Shown piece after piece: positions 18,072 to 25,870 of a stretch of DNA of 64,000 nucleotides. Location of the stretch: positions 157,554-221,553 of the forward strand of contig NZ_BMRP01000009.1 of NCBI RefSeq assembly GCF_014648695.1, read 5' to 3'. The DNA is from Streptomyces albospinus (lineage in GTDB: Bacteria > Actinomycetota > Actinomycetes > Streptomycetales > Streptomycetaceae). The stretch's first letter is position 1; each line of letters begins with the position of its first letter. The translations under genes and the position numbers were made by a program. A model generated the notes under the pieces. That model made no database searches. It was not told where the DNA came from and was given only the letters and a program-made list of their open reading frames with translations.

Positions 18072-18944
18072 ATGACCACGTACCGCACCGGCCGTCCCAC
18101 CGCCCGCCGCGCCGTCACCCGAGCCGCGATGGCCGCCGCGCTGGCCACCGCGCTGGGGATGGGCGCCGTGCACACCGCCACCGCGTCCCCGGCCGCGCCT
18201 CCGCACGGCCGCGTCCCCGCCCCGTCGGCACAGCCCCGCGCCACCGGTCCCGACGGCGGCTGGAGCCGGGACGGGCTCCATCTCAGCGCCGACGACAACA
18301 AGAAGGTCGATGCGTTCCTCACCCGCGCGCGTCGGGCGGAACGCTCCATCAGCCCCCAGGTCCGCGTCGCCGCACTGCTCAGCCATGCCCAACTCATCGG
18401 CTTCGACCAGCGGCTGAAGTCCCCGGACTCGCTCAAGCGGAAGATCGCCACCAAGATGCTGGAGACCCCCGGGCAGCGCGTGGAGACCTCGCTTTCCATG
18501 ATCAATGACTCGGTCCGCTACACCCTTCAGTGGCCGACCGGGCAGTACGCGCATGGCGTCACCGTCGCCGCCGGGCTGCTGTCCGCCTGGGGCAACGACA
18601 GCACCCGCTGGTCCAACACCTGGGGCCGCACCAAGGGCTACAAGGCGGTCAACTCCGCCTGGCGCGCGCACCGCTCGGGACAGGTCTTCGAGGTCCAGTT
18701 CCACACCCCTCAGAGCAAGGCGGCCCAGCTGGAGACCCACAAGATCTACGAGGAGCAGCGGCTGCCCGGCACCCCGCCGGAGAAGGTGCGCGAACTCCAG
18801 GCGCAGCAGGACGCGATCTTCGCGGCGGTACCGGTCCCGACGGGCGCCGAGCGGCTGACCGCCCCGGCCCGCCGGACACCGGTGCCCGTAACGGCCGCCC
18901 GGCTTTCCGTCAGCTCTTCAGGAACTCCAGCAGATCGGCATTGA
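18072..18944 (+). CDS. secreted RelA/SpoT-fold nucleotide pyrophosphokinase ((p)ppApp synthetase type)
   Basis: A 290-residue protein resembling the exported ATP nucleotide 3'-pyrophosphokinases known from a few Streptomyces, which transfer pyrophosphate from ATP to the 3' position of purine nucleotides. A signal peptide (TRAAMAAALATALGMGAVHT, cleavage near TASPAA) is followed by a RelA/SpoT synthetase-like core: RLKSPDSLKRK at 114-124, NDSVRYTL (146-152, the D-x-x-R motif), KGYKAVN (188-194), FEVQFHT (206-212, equivalent to EVQIRT) and ETHKIYEEQR. No hydrolase, TGS or ACT domain is present. The 3' end overlaps the convergent hydrolase gene by 35 bp. The substrate is inferred, not shown. Confidence 0.78.
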   Translation: MTTYRTGRPTARRAVTRAAMAAALATALGMGAVHTATASPAAPPHGRVPAPSAQPRATGPDGGWSRDGLHLSADDNKKVDAFLTRARRAERSISPQVRVAALLSHAQLIGFDQRLKSPDSLKRKIATKMLETPGQRVETSLSMINDSVRYTLQWPTGQYAHGVTVAAGLLSAWGNDSTRWSNTWGRTKGYKAVNSAWRAHRSGQVFEVQFHTPQSKAAQLETHKIYEEQRLPGTPPEKVRELQAQQDAIFAAVPVPTGAERLTAPARRTPVPVTAARLSVSSSGTPADRH

Positions 18945-19728
18945 GCTGGGCGTGGTGGCTGGCGTAGATGCCGTGGCCGGCGGTCGGGTACTCCTTGTAG
19001 ACCGCGCCCGGTATCAGCTCGGCGGTGCGCCGGCCGGTGACGTCGATCGGCGCGGTGAAGTCGGCCGCGCCGTGGACGATCAGCGTCGGGACGTCGATCT
19101 CGCGCAGCCCCGCACGGTGGTCGGTGTGGAAGATCGCCTGCTGCACCTGGAGCGTCGCGTACGGCGCGCACGACAGGCACTGCGCGATGGTGAAGTCGAC
19201 CATGAGGGGCGAGATGTCGTTGTTGCCCAGGTGGGTGGCGAAGAAGACCTGCGCCTGGCGGGCCATCCACCTGGGCCGGTCGGTCCGCAGCAGCGCGAGG
19301 GACGCCTCGAACGCGGCCTCCGGCAACCCCGACGGATTGTCGTCCGTCAGCTTCAGGAAGGGCAGCATCGCGGCGATGAACGCGGCGCGGGCGACCCGCC
19401 CGGAGCCGTGCCGGGCCAGATAGCGGGCGATCTCCGCGCCGCCCATCGAATGCCCGACGAGGGTGACCCGGCGCAGATCGAGGTGGTCCAGGAGGGCGGC
19501 CAGGTCGTCGGCGGTCGAGTCGTAGTCGTAGCCGGCCGGGGGCCGGTCCGAGCGGCCGTGCCCGCGCCGGTCGAAGGTGACGCAGCGGAAGCCGCGGTCG
19601 ACGAAGAAGGGGATCTGGTACTCCCACATGTCGGTGGGGAGCATCGCGCTCGACACGAACACCAGCGTCTCGCCCTGCCCGTACTCCTCGTACCAGAGCC
19701 GGGTCCCGTCGTGGCCCTCGAAGAACAT
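18910..19728 (-). CDS. alpha/beta hydrolase (non-haem chloroperoxidase/arylesterase-like)
   Basis: A 272-residue cytoplasmic alpha/beta hydrolase. The nucleophile elbow is GHSMGG, the acid residue is likely in IVHGAADFTAP and the catalytic His in AGHGIYASHH. FDRRGHGRSDRP is typical of the peroxidase/perhydrolase-like subgroup. The start is set at ATG 19728 because GGGAGGAA stands six bases upstream; the longer open frame reads through low-quality sequence. Its 3' end overlaps the convergent pyrophosphokinase gene. The substrate cannot be told from sequence. Confidence 0.87.
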   Translation of the reverse strand: MFFEGHDGTRLWYEEYGQGETLVFVSSAMLPTDMWEYQIPFFVDRGFRCVTFDRRGHGRSDRPPAGYDYDSTADDLAALLDHLDLRRVTLVGHSMGGAEIARYLARHGSGRVARAAFIAAMLPFLKLTDDNPSGLPEAAFEASLALLRTDRPRWMARQAQVFFATHLGNNDISPLMVDFTIAQCLSCAPYATLQVQQAIFHTDHRAGLREIDVPTLIVHGAADFTAPIDVTGRRTAELIPGAVYKEYPTAGHGIYASHHAQLNADLLEFLKS

Positions 19729-19809
19729 GACATTTCCTCCCGTTGTGTCGATATCCGTGACGACACCGATGTGTGGCGCACCGTGTGGCGCACCGATATC
19801 TCTCGGCGT

Positions 19810-19945
19810 CTTCCGGCACCTGGTGACATCCAGTGACATCTGGCGGTGTCCGGCAACACCTGGTGATGCTTGGCGTCATCTGGCGTGATCTGGTGCTGTC
19901 TGGCGTGATCTGGTGCTGTCTGGCGGCATCCGGTGGCAGATGCCG
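19810..19945. repeat. degenerate 10/20-bp tandem repeat upstream of the hydrolase
   Basis: Two perfect 20-bp copies of TGGCGTGATCTGGTGCTGTC (19881-19900 and 19901-19920) are flanked by decayed 10-bp relatives (TGGYGNYATC). This lies in the untranslated region upstream of the 18910 hydrolase gene. Confidence 0.7.
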
Positions 19946-20150
19946 CATGGTGTGCGTGACATCCCCAGACTGCCGGGCCGGGGAAGGCGCCTCAATTACC
20001 TTGCGGGTCATCGGGGTTGACGTCGGCGAGAGGGTCGGCGCGCGACGCTGTGTCATCAGCATAGGGACGCCGGAGCCACCCGCCGCAGATATCCACAGGC
20101 CGCGCCGGCGCATCCCCAGGAGATATCCACAGGCTGCCTGGCACGCAGAA

Positions 20151-20173
20151 GGCCGCCCCTTCCCGGAGCGGCC
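20151..20173 (-). terminator. hairpin terminator after the CMD-family gene
   Basis: A nine-pair GC stem (GGCCGCTCC with GGGGCGGCC, one G-T pair) with a five-base loop lies 22 bases past the stop of the 20196 gene on the minus strand, followed by TTCTG. Confidence 0.6.
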
Positions 20174-20195
20174 CCGCGTCGGCGATGCGCCTCTA

Positions 20196-20651
20196 TTACC
20201 AGCCGGCACCGGCCGGCTGCCGGGTCGTCGCGTTGAGGCGGTTGAACAGGTTCGTCAGCCCGATGGTCAGGACGAGGGACGCGAGCTGGCGCTCGTCGAA
20301 GTGCTGGGCAGCCGCGTCCCAGACCTCGTCCGGCACCGGGTCGGACCGGTCGGCGAGGCGGGTGGCGTACTCGGCCAGCTCCAGGGCGGCGCGCTCGGCG
20401 TCGGTGAAGTACGGCGCCTCCCGCCAGGCCGCCACCGCGAACAGCTTGTCGTCGGCGACCCCCGCCTTGCGGGCGCTCTTGACCCCGCCGTCGACGCAGA
20501 AGCTGCAACCGTTGATCTGGCTCGCCCGCAGGTGCACCAGCTCCAGCGTCTCCTCCGGCACCCCGCCGCTGCGGGTCGCCTTCGCCACGTTGAGAAGCGG
20601 CTGCATGGCCTCCGGAATGACCACCGCGGGGTTCTTCATCCGTGCATCCAT
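20196..20651 (-). CDS. carboxymuconolactone decarboxylase (AhpD-like) family protein
   Basis: A 151-residue all-helical CMD-family protein related to AhpD alkylhydroperoxidases. The redox pair is CSFC in INGCSFCVDGG, but the His that usually follows (CxxCxxxH) is replaced by Gly, so classical AhpD proton relay is doubtful. It keeps the family stretch EAPYFTDAERAALELAEYAT. ATG 20651 is chosen because AAGGAGA precedes it closely; the open frame continues upstream through tandem-repeat DNA that is not likely to be translated. A stand-alone gene. Confidence 0.88.
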   Translation of the reverse strand: MDARMKNPAVVIPEAMQPLLNVAKATRSGGVPEETLELVHLRASQINGCSFCVDGGVKSARKAGVADDKLFAVAAWREAPYFTDAERAALELAEYATRLADRSDPVPDEVWDAAAQHFDERQLASLVLTIGLTNLFNRLNATTRQPAGAGW

Positions 20652-20800
20652 CACTGCTCTCCTTACGGAATCCGTCCGGCGATGCCCTGCTGACTTCTCG
20701 CCGTCACTGCACTGACGGATCCCGCACGGGGAATGTGACAACGGGCCGGCCCCTTTTTCCGGGACCGGCCCGCGGACCGCAACGCACCTGGTCAGAGACG

Positions 20801-20881
20801 GTGCAGCGGGTGCAACAGGTGCAACAGGTGCAACAGGTGCAACAGGTGCTACGAGTGCAGCGGGTGCAACGAGTGCTCCAC
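20801..20881. repeat. 9-bp tandem repeat array (9 units)
   Basis: Nine consecutive 9-bp units of consensus GTGCAACAG, four of them identical (20810-20845), the outer ones with one to three substitutions. It lies upstream of the CMD-family gene. Confidence 0.85.
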
Positions 20882-20898
20882 GAACTGGGGGACCGGAG

Positions 20899-20940
20899 CT
20901 GAAGCCCGAGCGCTGAAGCCCGAGCGCTGAAGCCCGCGCC
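20899..20940. repeat. 14-bp tandem repeat (3 units)
   Basis: Three adjacent copies of CTGAAGCCCGAGCG, the last one decayed, lie immediately after the 9-bp array. Confidence 0.75.
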
Positions 20941-21015
20941 CCGGCGATCGAGGAGCTGGGGATCGGGACGCCGCGGGACCGGCAATCTGGTGATCGAGAT
21001 GCTGGCGATCGGAAC

Positions 21016-21095
21016 GCCGTGGAATCGGGACGCCGTGGAAGCGGGAAGCCGTGCAAGCGGGAAGCCGTGGAATCGGTACGCCGTGGAATCGGGAA
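21016..21095. repeat. 16-bp tandem repeat array (5 units)
   Basis: Five head-to-tail 16-bp units of consensus GCCGTGGAATCGGGAM are followed at about 21120-21170 by two copies of GGGAGCCGGCGCCCGGG. All of this lies downstream of the geranylgeranyl-reductase-type gene. Confidence 0.8.
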
Positions 21096-21171
21096 GCTGC
21101 CGCTCGGGAGGCACGACCACGGGAGCCGGCGCCCGGGGAAGCGCTACCGAGGGAGCCGGCGCCCGGGAGCG

Positions 21172-22497
21172 TCACGCCTTCGGCGCGACCTTGCTCAGCC
21201 CGTTGATGATCCGGTCCATCGCGTCGCCGCCCGTCGGGTCCGTGAGGTTGGCGAGCATCTTGAGCGTGAAGCGCATCAGCAGCGGGTGGGTCAGACCGCG
21301 CTGGGTGGCGATCTGCATGACCTTCGGGTTGCCGATCAGCTTCACGAACGCGCGGCCGAGGGAGTAGTAGCCGCCGTAGGTGTCCTTGAGGACCTTCGGG
21401 TAACGGTGCAGCGCCATCTCGCGCTGGGCATACGTGGCGCGCGCCTGTGCCTGCACGATGACCTCGGCGGCGATGGCGCCGGACTCCATGGCGTACGCGA
21501 TGCCCTCCCCGTTGAACGGGTTGACCAGCCCGCCCGCGTCACCGACCAGCAGGAGGCCCTTGGTGTAGTGGGGCTGGCGGTTGAAGGCCATCGGCAGAGC
21601 CGCGCCGCGGATCGGGCCGGTCATGTTCTCCGGGGTGTAGCCCCACTCGGCCGGCATCGAGGCGCACCACGCCTTGAGCACCTCCCGCCAGTCCAACTCC
21701 TTGAAGGAGGCAGAGGTGTTCAGCACGCCGAGCCCGACATTGGAGGTGCCGTCGCCCATGCCGAAGATCCAGCCGTACCCGGGCAGCAACCGGTCCTGGG
21801 CACCGCGGCGGTCCCACAGCTCCAGCCAGGACTCCAGGTAGTCGTCGTCGTGCCGGGGCGAGGTGAAGTACGTACGGACCGCGACACCCATCGGGCGGTC
21901 CTCGCGCCGGTGCAGGCCCATGGCCAGCGAGAGCCGCGTGGAGTTGCCGTCGGCGGCGACCACGATCGGGGCGTGGAAGGTGACCGGGATCTTCTCCTCG
22001 CCGAGCCTGGCGTGCACGCCGGTGATGTGGCCGGTCAGCTCGTTGACGATGGGCGCGCCAACGTTGCAGCGCTCGTAGAGCCGCGCACCGGCCTTCTGCG
22101 CCTGCCGGGCCAACTGCTCGTCGAAGTCATCGCGCTTGCGGACCAGCCCGTAGTCCGGGAAAGACGCGAGATCCGGCCAGTCCAGCTGGAGCCGGGAACC
22201 GCCGCCGATGATGCGCAGGCCCTTGTTGCGGAGCCAGCCGGCCTCTTCCGAGATGTCGATGCCCATCGCGACCAGCTGCTTGGTGGCACGCGGGGTGAGC
22301 CCGTCGCCGCAGACCTTCTCGCGCGGGAACGCGGTCTTCTCCAGCAGGAGAACGTCCAGACCGGACTTGGCGAGGTGATAGGCGGTGGCCGAGCCGGCGG
22401 GCCCGGCACCGACGACGATCACATCCGCGCTGTGCTCCGATCGGGGCGTTGTCACGGACTCGGTGACGGACTCGGTCACGGACGCGGACTCGGTCAC
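21172..22497 (-). CDS. geranylgeranyl reductase family FAD-dependent oxidoreductase (candidate menaquinone side-chain reductase)
   Basis: A 441-residue flavoprotein. The N-terminal dinucleotide-binding motif is VIVVGAGPAGSATAYHLAKS and the second FAD motif is LLVGDAGGLVNPFNGEGIAY. The family reduces isoprenoid double bonds in geranylgeranyl lipids, phytyl chains or menaquinone. Streptomyces make partially saturated menaquinones and menG lies close by, so a MenJ-like role is a reasonable inference. GTG 22497 is preceded by GGGAGA at eight bases; three further in-frame GTGs follow. The first 16 residues are a VTES-type repeat produced by a short DNA repeat (22440-22500). Confidence 0.88.
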   Translation of the reverse strand: MTESASVTESVTESVTTPRSEHSADVIVVGAGPAGSATAYHLAKSGLDVLLLEKTAFPREKVCGDGLTPRATKQLVAMGIDISEEAGWLRNKGLRIIGGGSRLQLDWPDLASFPDYGLVRKRDDFDEQLARQAQKAGARLYERCNVGAPIVNELTGHITGVHARLGEEKIPVTFHAPIVVAADGNSTRLSLAMGLHRREDRPMGVAVRTYFTSPRHDDDYLESWLELWDRRGAQDRLLPGYGWIFGMGDGTSNVGLGVLNTSASFKELDWREVLKAWCASMPAEWGYTPENMTGPIRGAALPMAFNRQPHYTKGLLLVGDAGGLVNPFNGEGIAYAMESGAIAAEVIVQAQARATYAQREMALHRYPKVLKDTYGGYYSLGRAFVKLIGNPKVMQIATQRGLTHPLLMRFTLKMLANLTDPTGGDAMDRIINGLSKVAPKA

Positions 22498-22774
22498 GGC
22501 GTTGTCTCCCGGAAGTCGATATCTGGATATCTGGGTGCCGACCGGCACTGGGCATGTGCAGTCTATGGGGGCCTTGGTAATCAGAAACTGAAGGGTTGTC
22601 CCATCAGGCGGAGACGGGGCAGACGCCGGTGAACGGACGGACCGCGTACTGCCACCGGCTGGATCTGTGACAGGCCGCTGGCTGGATCTGCGCCGGGCCA
22701 CCGACTCGATCTGTCACAGACGGCGGCCCGGCGGGGGCGGCGGCGCCACCCCCGGGAGCGGCGACCTCATGCGC

Positions 22775-22897
22775 GGGGGCGTCGGCTCCGCGCCGGGGGC
22801 GTCGGCTCCGCGCCGGGTCCGGGCCACAGCACCCGCAGGTGACTGACTCGCCGCGCGCCACGGCAGGACGACGAGCAGCAAATGACGAGCAGCAAAT
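22775..22897. repeat. two short tandem duplications upstream of the carboxypeptidase gene
   Basis: A perfect 20-bp duplication of GGGGGCGTCGGCTCCGCGCC occupies 22775-22814 and a perfect 14-bp duplication of GACGAGCAGCAAAT occupies 22870-22897. The 500-bp gap 22498-22996 holds no other supported feature. Confidence 0.75.
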
Positions 22898-22996
22898 ACC
22901 GCCTTGTCGCGTGCATCCATTGCTCCACCCCGTACGTCTCACCAGTGAGCGGCATTCTCAAGTGACCGCACAGCAGGGGTATTTGGAGCATTCACT

Positions 22997-23899
22997 TTGA
23001 AAATCGGCATCAAAGGCATTAAGGGCATTCGTCGCGCTTCCGCGGTCGTCGTCACCGCCGGAGCCGTCCTGACCGCCGGGGCATTCACCTCCCAGGCACA
23101 GGCCGCCGCCCTCCCGACGCCCACGATCAACGCCCCCGGCGGCTTCGTGATGAACAACGGCACCGGGGCGACCCTCTACAGCAAGACTGCGGACACCCGG
23201 CGCGCCACGGGGTCCACCACCAAGATCATGACGGCCCGGGTGGTGCTCGCGCAGAAGAACCTCGACCTGGATTCGAAGGTCACGATCCAGAAGGCGTACA
23301 GCGACTACATCGTCAACAACAACTGGGCCTCGTCGGCCCATCTGATCGTCGGCGACAAGGTGACGGTCCGCCAGCTCCTCTACGGGCTGATGCTCCCGTC
23401 CGGCTGCGACGCCGCGTACGCGCTGGCCGACAAGTTCGGCAGCGGCTCGACCCGGGACGCCCGGGTGACGTCGTTCATCGGCCAGATGAACGCCACCGCC
23501 AAGAGCCTCGGCCTGAAGAACACCCACTTCGACTCGTTCGACGGCATAGGGCGTGGCAAGAACTACTCGACGCCGCGCGACCTGACCAAGATCGCCAGCA
23601 GCGCGATGAAGTTCTCCACGTTCCGCACGGTCGTGGGTACCAAGTCGACCAAGCAGAAGGTCACGACGCAGAGCGGCGGCTACCGCTACATGTCGTGGAC
23701 CAACACCAACAACCTGCTCAGCAGCTACAAGGGCACCATCGGCGTCAAGACCGGCTCGGGCCCGGAGGCCAAGTACTGCCTGGTGTTCGCCGCCACCCGC
23801 GGCGGCAAGACGGTCATCGGCACGGTCCTCGCCTCCTCCTCGATCGACACCCGCACGGCGGACGCGAAGAAGCTGATGGACTACGCGTTCAAGAAGTAA
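22997..23899 (+). CDS. D-alanyl-D-alanine carboxypeptidase (class C, PBP5-like)
   Basis: A 300-residue secreted serine peptidase of the penicillin-binding S11 family that trims the terminal D-Ala of peptidoglycan stem peptides. A Lys-rich signal peptide ends near QAQAAA. The three active-site motifs are STTK (73-76), SGC (135-137, where the canonical form is SGN) and KTG (251-253). No C-terminal membrane anchor is present. The TTG start at 22997 is supported by GGAG eight bases upstream; the only upstream GTG is out of frame. A large palindrome follows. Confidence 0.9.
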   Translation: MKIGIKGIKGIRRASAVVVTAGAVLTAGAFTSQAQAAALPTPTINAPGGFVMNNGTGATLYSKTADTRRATGSTTKIMTARVVLAQKNLDLDSKVTIQKAYSDYIVNNNWASSAHLIVGDKVTVRQLLYGLMLPSGCDAAYALADKFGSGSTRDARVTSFIGQMNATAKSLGLKNTHFDSFDGIGRGKNYSTPRDLTKIASSAMKFSTFRTVVGTKSTKQKVTTQSGGYRYMSWTNTNNLLSSYKGTIGVKTGSGPEAKYCLVFAATRGGKTVIGTVLASSSIDTRTADAKKLMDYAFKK

Positions 23900-23993
23900 C
23901 CCCGCCGGCACGCACCAACCGGCCGGGCGAGGCTGAAGAAGCAGTCTGACGCGGACCGGAACAGCCGGGGGACTGCCGCAACAATCGCCATAA

Positions 23994-24034
23994 CCGGAAG
24001 TTCCGGTCCAGAACTCCTGGACCGGAACTTCCGG
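23994..24034. terminator. perfect 18-bp inverted repeat downstream of the carboxypeptidase gene
   Basis: CCGGAAGTTCCGGTCCAG and its exact complement are separated by five bases (AACTC). It lies 95 bp after the carboxypeptidase stop between convergent genes, so a bidirectional terminator is likely. No T run is present, which is common in Streptomyces. Confidence 0.75.
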
Positions 24035-24153
24035 GAAGATTGCCGCAACTACCGCAATAGCCGGGACAGCCAGAACAATCAGGGAACCCGGTTCGCCGGG
24101 AACCGCACAACTGGGGAACCCGAACGACTGAAGATCCGGGAACCCGAACGACT

Positions 24154-24199
24154 GGGGCCCGCTCGTCACGTACCTCCGGTACGAGCACGAGCGGGCCCC
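24154..24199. terminator. bidirectional hairpin terminator next to menG
   Basis: A 13-bp stem (GGGGCCCGCTCGT with ACGAGCGGGCCCC) encloses a second stem CGTACC-TCC-GGTACG. It lies 27 bp past the menG stop on the minus strand and also faces the carboxypeptidase gene. Confidence 0.75.
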
Positions 24200-24225
24200 G
24201 GCACGTCGAGGCGCCTGCCGGCGGA

Positions 24226-24924
24226 TCAGCCGACGGGCTTCGTCCCCCGGTGGAGCGCCACGACGCCACCGGTCAGATTGCGCCAGGCGACCTTGGTCCA
24301 GCCCACCGCCTGGAGCCGCGCGGCCAGTTCGGGCTGGTTGGGCCAGGTGCGGATGGACTCCGCGAGATAGACGTAGGCGTCCGGGTTGCTGCTGACCGCA
24401 CGGGCAACCGGCGGCAGCGCCCGCATCAGGTACTCGGTGTACACGGTCCGGAACGGCGCCCACGTCGGCTCGCTGAACTCGCAGATCACCACCCGTCCAC
24501 CGGGCTTGGTCACGCGGTACAGCTCGGCCAGCGCGGCGTCGGTGTCCTGGATGTTGCGCAGCCCGAAGGAGATCGTGACGGCGTCGAACACGTCGTCCGC
24601 GAACGGCAGCCGCGTCCCGTCCCCCGCGGCGAACGGCAGCCACGGGTGCCGCTTCTTGCCCTCGGACAGCATCCCGACCGAGAAGTCGCACGGCACGACG
24701 TACGCGCCGGTGGCGGCGAACGGCAGCGAGGAGGTGCCGGTACCGGCCGCGAGGTCGAGCACCCGCTCGGCCGGGCGAGCGGCCACCGCGCGGTCCGCCT
24801 CCTTGCGCCACAGCCGCGCCTGCCCCAGGGAGAGCACGTCGTTGGTGAGGTCGTACCGTGCCGCCACGTCGTCGAACATCGCGGCGACTTCGTGCGGCTG
24901 CTTGTCCAGGGATGCTCGGGTCAC
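24226..24924 (-). CDS. menG: demethylmenaquinone methyltransferase
   Basis: A 232-residue class I SAM-dependent methyltransferase of the UbiE/MenG family, which adds the ring methyl group in the last step of menaquinone synthesis. Motif I is LDLAAGTGTSSLPFA; VTISFGLRNIQDTDAALAEL and VTKPGGRVVICEFSEP are the family-specific stretches. The start is taken at GTG 24924 (MTRASLDKQPHEVAAMFDDV), which begins the conserved N-terminus; the longer frame runs back into a 19-20-bp repeat array. It cooperates with the mqn genes of this window. Confidence 0.94.
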   Translation of the reverse strand: MTRASLDKQPHEVAAMFDDVAARYDLTNDVLSLGQARLWRKEADRAVAARPAERVLDLAAGTGTSSLPFAATGAYVVPCDFSVGMLSEGKKRHPWLPFAAGDGTRLPFADDVFDAVTISFGLRNIQDTDAALAELYRVTKPGGRVVICEFSEPTWAPFRTVYTEYLMRALPPVARAVSSNPDAYVYLAESIRTWPNQPELAARLQAVGWTKVAWRNLTGGVVALHRGTKPVG

Positions 24925-25069
24925 CCGGCCATTGTCCACCGTGCGCCGATCGCCCCCCGCACCGGGCGGCGCGCACGCGCAGAGACCGGGTCCCACCAGT
25001 CGGTCGGCAGCGGCCGATCCGCTGGACCTCACTGGCCGATCCGCTGGACCCCACTGATCCATTGGCCCG

Positions 25070-25220
25070 CCGTTGGCCGGGGTGGCCCGCCGTTGGCCGG
25101 GGTGACCCGCGTTGGCCGGGGTGGCCCGCCGTTGGCCGGGGTGACCCGCGTTGGCCGGGGTGACCCGCGTTGGCCGGGGTGACCCGCGTTGGCCGGGGTG
25201 ACCCGCTGTTGGCCGGGGCT
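25070..25220. repeat. 19-20-bp tandem repeat array (8 units) upstream of menG
   Basis: Eight copies of TTGGCCGGGG, each followed by TGACCCGC or TGGCCCGCC, spaced 19 or 20 bp. Unit identity is very high, which suggests recent expansion. It begins about 150 bp upstream of the menG start codon. Confidence 0.9.
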
Positions 25221-25280
25221 GGTCGGGGACGGCCGTATGCCCCCCTCTGAACATCCGGGCGGTCCAGCGGTGCAGAACGC

Positions 25281-25319
25281 ATCGTGAGCGGCCGGTCCGG
25301 CCGTCCCCGCGCTCACGAT
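25281..25319. other. 10-bp-stem hairpin
   Basis: ATCGTGAGCG and CGCTCACGAT flank an 18-19-base loop that itself contains GGCCGGTCCGGCC. No adjacent gene ends here, so it may be a stray terminator or an RNA element; function unknown. Confidence 0.4.
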
Positions 25320-25567
25320 CTTGCAGGGCTGAATGCCTCGCTCCGCTTCCCTTGACGCCGCCCTGACGTGCGGCAGGACGGCGCTGATGGATCTTTGACG
25401 CTCATGTGTCCGATCAGATGCCCGGCCCCTTGACGCCCGCTCACGCTTTGACGCCCACTCACGCTCACGGGCTTGGGGGATTCGCGCGCCGCTCCCCCTC
25501 CACCCGCAGTCACCCCGCCCCCGCGAGCCATGCTCGCCGGCGATGGACGGCCAGCATCGCCCAGCAC

Positions 25568-25870
25568 TCACGGACGGTCGCCATCGTCAGCCACGGACGG
25601 TGCCCGTCGTCAGCCACGGACGACCACCATCGGCAGCCACGGATGGTGACCGTGGCCAGTCCTCGGCAGCCACGGATGGCGACCGTCGCCCGTCCTCGGC
25701 AGCCACGGATGGTGACCGTCGCCAGTCGCGGACGGTGATCGTCGCCAGCCACGAACCTTGCTCGACGGACTCGGGCCTTGACCGACGGCCTGGGGTCTCG
25801 CCCGACGGTCTGGGGTCTTGCCCGACAGCCCGGGACCTTGCTCGACGGTCTTGGGCCTTGCTCGCTGCCT
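25568..25870. repeat. degenerate tandem arrays of about 30 bp and about 20 bp
   Basis: Multiple copies of CAGCCACGGATGGTGACCGT-like units (25568-25755) are followed by units of the GGTCTTGCCCGACGGTCTGG type (25755-25870). The second array ends just before the imidazolonepropionase-like gene. Confidence 0.7.

Noticed and set aside
20085..20135. replication origin (paired TATCCACAGG words)
   Set aside because: Only two imperfect DnaA-box-like words and no dnaA/dnaN genes; not an oriC.
20652..21056. 135-residue N-terminal extension of the CMD-family protein
   Set aside because: It translates tandem repeats as Val-Ala-Pro runs; a strong AAGGAGA lies just before ATG 20651.
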